Source: a bacterium
GTDB taxonomy: Bacteria; Omnitrophota; Gorgyraeia; Zapsychrales; Fredricksoniimonadaceae
Direction: 5' to 3'
NCBI GenBank assembly: GCA_021783915.1
Contig: JAJXTI010000002.1
Location: forward strand, 1-32,790
Length of the DNA: 32,790 nucleotides
The notes under the pieces: generated by a model
The model's input: only the letters and a program-made list of their open reading frames with translations
What the model was told of the DNA's origin: nothing
Database searches by the model: none
Shown: piece by piece, positions 26,757 through 32,790 of the stretch
How the letters are laid out: the number at the start of each line of letters is the position of its first letter
How positions within the stretch are numbered: position 1 is the stretch's first letter
Made by a program: the position numbers and the translations under genes

Positions 26757-28362
26757 AACCCATTTTTTGTTGTTGGCACTTTTGACCGTCTTTTTGGTGT
26801 TAAACCCTTTTTATTTGCACCAGCAGGTCAATCTTTTTGAATTGGGGCTTTATCTACCCGGCATCGATGGCATTTTGCATGGGGCTGTCCCTTTTCGGGA
26901 TTTTTTTTATTTAAGAGGACCGTTTGAGCTTTATGTTCCCGCATTTTTAATGAAAATTTTTGGTGAACATGTAGCTGTCTTATCGACTTACTTTTATATT
27001 GGCACTGTATTGACACTTCTGATGGCCGTATTGATTGCGGGCGAATTGTTTGAGACAAGAATATTTTGGTGGATTTTTACGCCGCTTTTAGTGGCCAGGA
27101 CGTTTCCCCGGGTCGTGTTTACTTATTGGGGAGGCCTGCGTTACGCGTGGGGGCTTTTGGCTGTTTATTGTGCGATCTATTTTTTAAAGACAAAAAATAA
27201 AAATTGGCTCATGGCAGCGGGTATTGTAACGGCCATAGGGGGGTTAACGAGTATTGAAATCGGTGTTAGTTCGGGGGTAGCCATAGTTATTGCTGTTGTT
27301 GCCGAAGGCATTTACATAAAAAACATTTCAAATAGTTTAAAATCATTGGGAACCTTCACAGCTGCAGCTTTGGCCGTTGTTTTGCCTTATTTAGGTTATC
27401 TTTATGTTCAAGGGGCCTTAGCAACAATGATGGAAACCATCATACAAGTGACCTTGCAAATGACCAAGGTCTTTATCATGGTTCCCCGGCCACCGAGCAA
27501 TGCCCGTGAAGTTATGATGGCCTTGTTTGATCCGCATAATCCCAATTTTCGCCATTTAACGCCAGCTTATTGTTTTATGGTTTTTTTGATTTATATTGTT
27601 TGGCGGGTTCGAAGAAAAAAGATTTCTTCTTTGGATTGGGCTGCCTTGGCTGTGGCTGTTTACGCGTTCATGATTTACGCGACGAGTTTTCGCAACATAT
27701 GGGCCTCTGTCTTTGAAATGTCTTTGCAGCCTGAAAAGATCGTCCTATTTTTTCTTTTAGAACGGGCGTATCTATCCTTTAAAAAGAGGAATTTAGAGTA
27801 TTTTTCCCGGACAGTCATTGTGGCTGTGGCAGCCTCATCCTTGGTCTTTAGCTTCTCTCACATGAGTAAACGTTTCTTTACTCTGCAATGTCTTGGAAGA
27901 ATGATTCCTCATAATAAGCATAAAAAGACCGCAGAGAGTCAATTCACGGTTGCCTTAAATATGCAAAGAATCAAAGGTATGGTCGTCCCTGCCTGGCAGG
28001 CGGAAGATTTCATGACATTGAAGGCATTTTTAGATGAACATACACGGGGCAATGAGCCGGTTTTGATGTTTGCGGAGTTGGGAGCTTTAAATTTTATTGT
28101 TGAAAGGCCTTATGTGGGGCGTTTTGCCACGACCTCTTTGTCCTGGCTAAAGGATTCCTGGTATCGGCAAATGATGGAAGATATTGAGCGTGCGCATACG
28201 CATTATGCGATAACCAATAAGACATTCCCGGAATATTTTCAGTCCTCTTATTTCTTGGTCGAAGATAATAAGAAGAAATTTGACGAATTATTTTCATACA
28301 TCAAAAATAATTATACGGTTGTCGCACAGACACCATCGTATAATATTTATGAACGTAAATAG
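26737..28362 (+). CDS. Polytopic membrane protein, ArnT/PMT-like glycosyltransferase candidate
   Basis: Many hydrophobic helices; GILHGAVPFRDFFYLRGPFELYVPAFLMKIFGE resembles the first loop of GT-C enzymes. Confidence 0.65.
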   Translation: MKELSPKTHFLLLALLTVFLVLNPFYLHQQVNLFELGLYLPGIDGILHGAVPFRDFFYLRGPFELYVPAFLMKIFGEHVAVLSTYFYIGTVLTLLMAVLIAGELFETRIFWWIFTPLLVARTFPRVVFTYWGGLRYAWGLLAVYCAIYFLKTKNKNWLMAAGIVTAIGGLTSIEIGVSSGVAIVIAVVAEGIYIKNISNSLKSLGTFTAAALAVVLPYLGYLYVQGALATMMETIIQVTLQMTKVFIMVPRPPSNAREVMMALFDPHNPNFRHLTPAYCFMVFLIYIVWRVRRKKISSLDWAALAVAVYAFMIYATSFRNIWASVFEMSLQPEKIVLFFLLERAYLSFKKRNLEYFSRTVIVAVAASSLVFSFSHMSKRFFTLQCLGRMIPHNKHKKTAESQFTVALNMQRIKGMVVPAWQAEDFMTLKAFLDEHTRGNEPVLMFAELGALNFIVERPYVGRFATTSLSWLKDSWYRQMMEDIERAHTHYAITNKTFPEYFQSSYFLVEDNKKKFDELFSYIKNNYTVVAQTPSYNIYERK

Positions 28363-28365
28363 GCT

Positions 28366-29208
28366 ATGAAAATCAGCGGATTTACAATAGTGCGTAACGC
28401 CATCCAATACGGGTATCCCGTATTGGAATCTATTCGGTCTATCTTACCGGTTTGTGATGAATTTATCGTCAATGTGGGGGACAGCCAGGACGGGACGCTG
28501 GGTTTAATTGAAAGCATTCAAGATCCTAAGGTTCGGATTATTCAAACGCAGTGGGACATGGCCAAGGGGCCGACTGTGCTTTCCGAGCAGACCAATATCG
28601 CTTTAAAGGCGTGTAAAGGGCAATGGGCTTTTTATTTGCAGACAGATGAAGTGGTTCATGAAATCGATTTGCCGTGTTTAAAGAATCTGATGAAAGGTCA
28701 CTTAAAGGATTCTAAGATAGATGCCTTGCGTTTTAAATGGTTACATTTCTATGGGAGTTATTGGCGTTATCGTATTGATGCCGGCTGGTATCAAAAACAA
28801 GACCGGATCATCCGTAATGACGGCAGCATTGAATCCTACGGCGATGCTTTTGCCTTTCGCCGCATGGATGGTAATCCTTTATACCATTTGGCCACAGGCT
28901 GTTTTCTCTATCATTACGGCTGGGTCCAAGCGAATGAAGTGATGGCCAAACGAAGAGCCAATGCAGAAAAAATCGGTTTTATTGAAAAGGCGGAGAATTC
29001 TTCACAAGGGCATTATGATTTCGGGGATCTAAACAGGTTCCCCGTTTATTTTGGTACGCACCCATCGACGATGCGGCAGAAGGTAGAGGGACACGTTTTA
29101 AGCCGGGAAGATTTCAAAGAGATACATAAAAAATATTGGTGGAACCCTTTGAAGATTTTTAAAGTACGGTATAAAACAGGGCATCGCGTAAAACAGAAAT
29201 TAGTTTGA
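28366..29208 (+). CDS. Glycosyltransferase family 2
   Basis: MKISGFTIVRNAIQYGYPVLESIRSILPVCDEFIVNVGDSQDGTLGLIESI. Confidence 0.85.
   Translation: MKISGFTIVRNAIQYGYPVLESIRSILPVCDEFIVNVGDSQDGTLGLIESIQDPKVRIIQTQWDMAKGPTVLSEQTNIALKACKGQWAFYLQTDEVVHEIDLPCLKNLMKGHLKDSKIDALRFKWLHFYGSYWRYRIDAGWYQKQDRIIRNDGSIESYGDAFAFRRMDGNPLYHLATGCFLYHYGWVQANEVMAKRRANAEKIGFIEKAENSSQGHYDFGDLNRFPVYFGTHPSTMRQKVEGHVLSREDFKEIHKKYWWNPLKIFKVRYKTGHRVKQKLV
28403..28427. repeat. 25-bp perfect inverted repeat (11-bp arms, TAT loop) near the start of the GT2 CDS
   Basis: TCCAATACGGG-TAT-CCCGTATTGGA read directly. Confidence 0.9.
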
Positions 29209-29216
29209 GGGGGCTT

Positions 29217-29797
29217 ATGAAATTACATTTAGGCTGCGGGACAAAGAAATTGCCAGGGTGGATTAATATAGATTCTGTTAAAGACGTTCATCCTGATTTG
29301 GCCCACGATTTGCGCAACCCTTTTCCTTATCCTGATTTTTCTGTTGAAGAAATCCTTGCGGAAGATTTGTTGGAGCATTTTGATAAATATATACGGTTTC
29401 AGGTTTTCAGCGAATGGGCCAGGGTCTTGTTCTTGGGAGCCAAGATCACGATACAAGTCCCTGATATGCATAAACTATTGTTTTACCGTTATTTCAAATT
29501 CAATTTTGATGACCTTGTCGATACGATGTTCGGGGAGAATCTATGGAACGGGAAGGTCTATTGGGGGGATTTCGGCAACCACAAATGGGGGTATTCGCCC
29601 AAAACATTGACGAGTTTTGCCGGCCAGTTTGGCATTAGCCAAAGGAAACCAAGACGGTCGGGTTGAATATTCGGTTTATTGGTGTTAAAGAACGGCATGT
29701 AAGCGTCCGGGAAGTGGATAATTTGGTGATTTATTCCCATAATAATAAATCTTGTGCCTGCGTAGGGGCACTTTCACCCAGGCAAGAAAGAAAATAG
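29217..29797 (+). pseudogene. SAM-dependent methyltransferase-like gene split by a -1 frameshift
   Basis: Frame A from ATG 29217 (MKLHLGCGTKKLPGWINID...) stops at TGA 29664-29666. The -1 frame, open from 29639 to TAG 29795-29797, encodes PKETKTVGLNIRFIGVKERHVSVREVDNLVIYS..., a plausible C-terminal continuation. Confidence 0.75.
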
Positions 29798-29825
29798 AAG
29801 AGTTTAATCAAAACTTTAATGCCCA

Positions 29826-30875
29826 ATGAACCAACCGAAAACATTTCTCATTATTAATCCTTTCGGCATCGGGGATGTACTTTTTACGACCCCTTTGGTC
29901 GCCAATGTACGCCGTGTATATCCACAGGCCTTTATTGGTTATCTTGCCAATCGTCGGTCCTTGCCCGTAGTTGAGAGCAATCCTAAGATTGACCGGGTTT
30001 ATGTGTATGAGAGGGATGAATTTAAAGCTGATCTGATTCGTCGATGGATTGGTTTATTTCAAGAGCTGCGCCACCGGAGGTTTGATGTGTCCTTTGATTT
30101 CTCCTTAAATTCTTCCTTCGGTTTTTTAAGCATGGCTTGCGGCATCAAGCGGCGTGTCGGTTACGATTACCGTGGTCGCGGGTATTTCTTGACAGACAAG
30201 GTCCTTTTGCAAGGTTACGAGTCAAGACACGTGGTCAAATATTATCTGGATTTATTGACGAAGGTAGGGGGACATCCACAAGAACATTCTTTAGAACTTT
30301 TTATCGATCAAAAGCACCGCCAGTGGGCCAAAGATTGGGTCAAGACACAGGGAATCGATCTTAATAAAAAAATCATTGCTGTTGTTCCTGGAGGAGGTGC
30401 CAGTTGGGGTCGGGATGCCGCTCAAAAACGCTGGCCTATGGAACAATATGCGGCTTTAGCTGACAAAATTATTGCAAAATCAAAGGCTGCCATTATACTG
30501 ATGGGTGATCATAAAGAAAAATCATTGTCTCAAGAGCTAGCCCGCCAATGCTCTTATCCCGTCTATGATGCGGTAGGCAGTACAAGTTTGTTACAGATGG
30601 CAGCCCTGTTTCAATTATGCCATCTGGTCATTGTTAATGACGGAGGGCCGTTGCATGTGGCTGTGGCAGGGGGCATCAAGACGGTCTCCATTTTTGGTCC
30701 GGTAGACCCGGTAGTTTATGGGCCGTATCCTATTGCAGAACATGTGGTCATCCAAAAAGGCCTGGCTTGTCAGCCTTGTTATAGACAGTTTCGTAAAGCT
30801 GCCTGTGAACATTTAGGTTGTTTGAACCATTTGTCCGTGGATGAAGTTTTTCATCGAATAGAAAGGTTATTATGA
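29826..30875 (+). CDS. Glycosyltransferase family 9 (ADP-heptose:LPS heptosyltransferase-like)
   Basis: NPFGIGDVLFTTPLVANVRRVYPQAFIGYLANRR, VPGGGASWGRDAAQKRWPMEQYAALADKI, VIVNDGGPLHVAVAGGIKTVSIFGPVDPVVYGPY. Confidence 0.92.
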   Translation: MNQPKTFLIINPFGIGDVLFTTPLVANVRRVYPQAFIGYLANRRSLPVVESNPKIDRVYVYERDEFKADLIRRWIGLFQELRHRRFDVSFDFSLNSSFGFLSMACGIKRRVGYDYRGRGYFLTDKVLLQGYESRHVVKYYLDLLTKVGGHPQEHSLELFIDQKHRQWAKDWVKTQGIDLNKKIIAVVPGGGASWGRDAAQKRWPMEQYAALADKIIAKSKAAIILMGDHKEKSLSQELARQCSYPVYDAVGSTSLLQMAALFQLCHLVIVNDGGPLHVAVAGGIKTVSIFGPVDPVVYGPYPIAEHVVIQKGLACQPCYRQFRKAACEHLGCLNHLSVDEVFHRIERLL

Positions 30876-31972
30876 GTATTCCGTTTATCGATTTTAAAGA
30901 ACAAAACCGTTTGATCCAAAGTGAGGTGGATGTCGGCTTTAAGAAAGTTTTTGAAAAAGGTGATTACATTTTAGGCGAACAGGCCCATATTTTTGAGGAT
31001 GCCTTTGCCAAGTATTGTGGGGCCCAATACGGGGTGGGCGTTAATTCTGGTACGGATGCTCTGCATCTGGCCATGGCGGCTTTAGACATCCAAGAGGGAG
31101 ATGAAGTCATTGTCCCTACTCATACATTTATCGCGACCGCTTTATGCGTTTCTTTTTGCCGCGCCAAACCGATTTTTGTCGATATTGAACAGGACACCTA
31201 CAATATCGACCCGAAATCTTTTGAGAAAGCCATCACCAAGAAAACCAAGGCCGTCATCCCGGTACATATTTACGGTCAGCCCACCAATATGGATGAAATC
31301 GTCACAATCGCTCGTAAATATGAGATCAAGATCGTTGAAGACGCGGCCCAGGCGCACGGTTCGTGTTATAAACAAAAGCGGGTCGGATCACTGGGAGATG
31401 TGGCATGTTTTTCTTTTTATCCAACCAAAAGTTTGGGGGCCTGCGGGGATGCGGGGATGATTGTCACCAGTAATAAAGAGATTTATGAGAAAGCCTTGAT
31501 GTTGCGTGATTACGGGCGCAAAGGCCGTTATGAGCATAAAATCAAAGGGACTAATTCCCGTCTGGACACTCTTCAGGCCGTTGTGCTTAACGCGAAATTA
31601 AAACATTTGGACCATTGGAACGGGATGCGGGCTAAAAACGCAGCCTATTACGCGCAGCTTTTAAAATCCGTTAAAGGGGCCGTTGTCCCTATTACCAAGA
31701 CAGACCGCACTCATGTGTTTCAAACCTATGCTATACGCCTGCCCAATCGTGATAAAGTTGTGGAATCTATGAAAGCCAAGGGGATAGGAGTGCTTATTCA
31801 TTATCCGATTTCTTTGCACCTGCAGGAAGCTTATGCCGACTTGGGGTATAAACGAGGGGATTTCCCCGTAGCTGAGGCCGTGGCCGATGATATCATGTCA
31901 TTGCCCATGTTCCCTCATATAACTAAAGAGCAAATTGAAACGGTAGTAGAGGCTTTGAAAGAATCTCTATGA
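30872..31972 (+). CDS. DegT/DnrJ/EryC1/StrS family aminotransferase (catalytic Lys present)
   Basis: IPFIDFKEQN, GVNSGTDALHLAMAAL, VEDAAQAHGSCYKQKRVG, CFSFYPTKSLGACGDAGMIVT with Lys186. Confidence 0.93.
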   Translation: MSIPFIDFKEQNRLIQSEVDVGFKKVFEKGDYILGEQAHIFEDAFAKYCGAQYGVGVNSGTDALHLAMAALDIQEGDEVIVPTHTFIATALCVSFCRAKPIFVDIEQDTYNIDPKSFEKAITKKTKAVIPVHIYGQPTNMDEIVTIARKYEIKIVEDAAQAHGSCYKQKRVGSLGDVACFSFYPTKSLGACGDAGMIVTSNKEIYEKALMLRDYGRKGRYEHKIKGTNSRLDTLQAVVLNAKLKHLDHWNGMRAKNAAYYAQLLKSVKGAVVPITKTDRTHVFQTYAIRLPNRDKVVESMKAKGIGVLIHYPISLHLQEAYADLGYKRGDFPVAEAVADDIMSLPMFPHITKEQIETVVEALKESL

Positions 31973-32790
31973 ACAAAGCTTTAAGCTTGCTGGATAAGTC
32001 CATGTTTGGGGCCTTATTGGTCCTCATCATTTTTATACCTTATTCTTCAGTAATGACTGAAGGCGGTTTGTTGCTAATGTTAGCAGGTTGGTTTGTCAAA
32101 CGTTCTTTGATATGGAAAGATAATCCTCGCTTGGGCCCTTGGGCCAGCTATAGTTTTCCTTCTACCGGTTTGGATTGGCCCTTGATAGTGATCGGGATAC
32201 TCATAGTAGGTACCCTTCCTTTTAGCCATGCCCCGGCCTTGACTTTGAAGAAATTCTTTTCAAGGTTCTTGCAGCAGGTTTTTTTAATGTATATTGTCAT
32301 AGAAATTGTAAAAACACCCAAACGTCTCTACGCGGTCATGGCAACGCTTTTGTTGACGTTTATTGTTGTTAATGCGGACACGGTAGTTCAGTATATGTCC
32401 GGTGATAGTTTTATTTTTCATAGTAAAATGATATTCGGCCGTGTCACGGGACCGATGCATCATCCCAATGATTTCGGTTCTTTGTTAGTGACGGTCTTAC
32501 CGCTTATTTTATCTTTGGTTATGACCAGTCGCTTCTGGATCCCTTTACTATTTGGGTCAAGATGGTTTATGACAGTTACCGGCCTATGCATGATCATATT
32601 CTTATTCTCAGTCATGGCCTTAGGGTTGACTGCTTCCCGTGGAGCATGGGTGGCTTTCGCTGTGACGATGGTCGGGTTAGGTATTTATTTAAAGAGATAC
32701 CAGTTGTTGGTGGGGATTATTTTCGCATTGGTTTTGTTCTTCTTGGTCTTTGGTATACGCTGTATGGACGTACGCACAGATATATCCGCA
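31969..32790 (+). CDS. O-antigen ligase / polymerase-like (Wzy/WaaL) membrane protein, 3' end truncated by the window
   Basis: Open from ATG 31969 to the window end: MNKALSLLDKSMFGALLVLIIFIPYSSVMTEGG...FGRVTGPMHHPNDFGSLLVTVLPLILSL...LGLTASRGAWVAF. Missing from the ORF track because it has no stop. Confidence 0.82.
   Translation, partial: MNKALSLLDKSMFGALLVLIIFIPYSSVMTEGGLLLMLAGWFVKRSLIWKDNPRLGPWASYSFPSTGLDWPLIVIGILIVGTLPFSHAPALTLKKFFSRFLQQVFLMYIVIEIVKTPKRLYAVMATLLLTFIVVNADTVVQYMSGDSFIFHSKMIFGRVTGPMHHPNDFGSLLVTVLPLILSLVMTSRFWIPLLFGSRWFMTVTGLCMIIFLFSVMALGLTASRGAWVAFAVTMVGLGIYLKRYQLLVGIIFALVLFFLVFGIRCMDVRTDISA

Noticed and set aside
27989-28003. CTGCCTGGCAGGCGG palindrome encoding PAWQA, like a repeat often seen in candidate-phyla genomes
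   Set aside because: The VPAWQAEDF context resembles the normal sequence of related membrane glycosyltransferases (VPxxQAEDL), and the arms are only 5-7 bp with a wobble; likely native coding sequence.
31101-31460. 119-aa plus-strand ORF
   Set aside because: Alternate frame inside the canonical DegT aminotransferase; no domain signal.
1-32790. CRISPR arrays, tRNA/rRNA genes, transposases, integrases
   Set aside because: None recognised by eye; no regularly spaced direct repeats or mobile-element protein motifs seen on either strand. A tRNAscan/Infernal run would be needed to exclude small RNAs.

Overview
AT-leaning, gene-dense bacterial segment. Every supported gene is on the + strand, and most junctions are short gaps or overlaps. 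The LptD/OstA-like protein points to a diderm; gene style resembles Omnitrophota-like genomes, but this is an impression and was not tested. Left part (1-10.1 kb): DUF1015 (5' cut), accD, an orphan MalK/UgpC-type ABC ATPase, two tandem GGDEF proteins, an orphan histidine kinase, a ROK sugar kinase and an LptD-like protein. Right part (10.1-32.8 kb): a large surface polysaccharide locus with Ugd, a WbpA-like UDP-sugar dehydrogenase, Uxs, a NodU/SxtI carbamoyltransferase + SxtJ + tiny DUF5989/SxtK-like protein + TPR-containing SGNH hydrolase, then a tight cassette (split ThDP enzyme, two SDRs, B12-type radical SAM, HddA-like kinase, HddC-like nucleotidyltransferase, DegT-fold enzyme with Lys->His), then glycosyltransferases, a frameshifted methyltransferase, a canonical DegT aminotransferase and a Wzy/WaaL-like protein cut by the window end. 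The best candidate for an undescribed system is the 17.9-25.6 kb cassette. Its split E1/transketolase-like enzyme plus ColD-like Lys->His PLP enzyme suggest an unusual deoxy or branched-chain (possibly heptose-derived) nucleotide sugar. Other points: two genes missed by the ORF track (52-aa DUF5989-like protein; truncated O-antigen ligase), a methyltransferase frameshift localised to under 30 nt, a 21-bp palindrome in coding sequence that may be an in-frame insertion, and hairpins inside the cassette.
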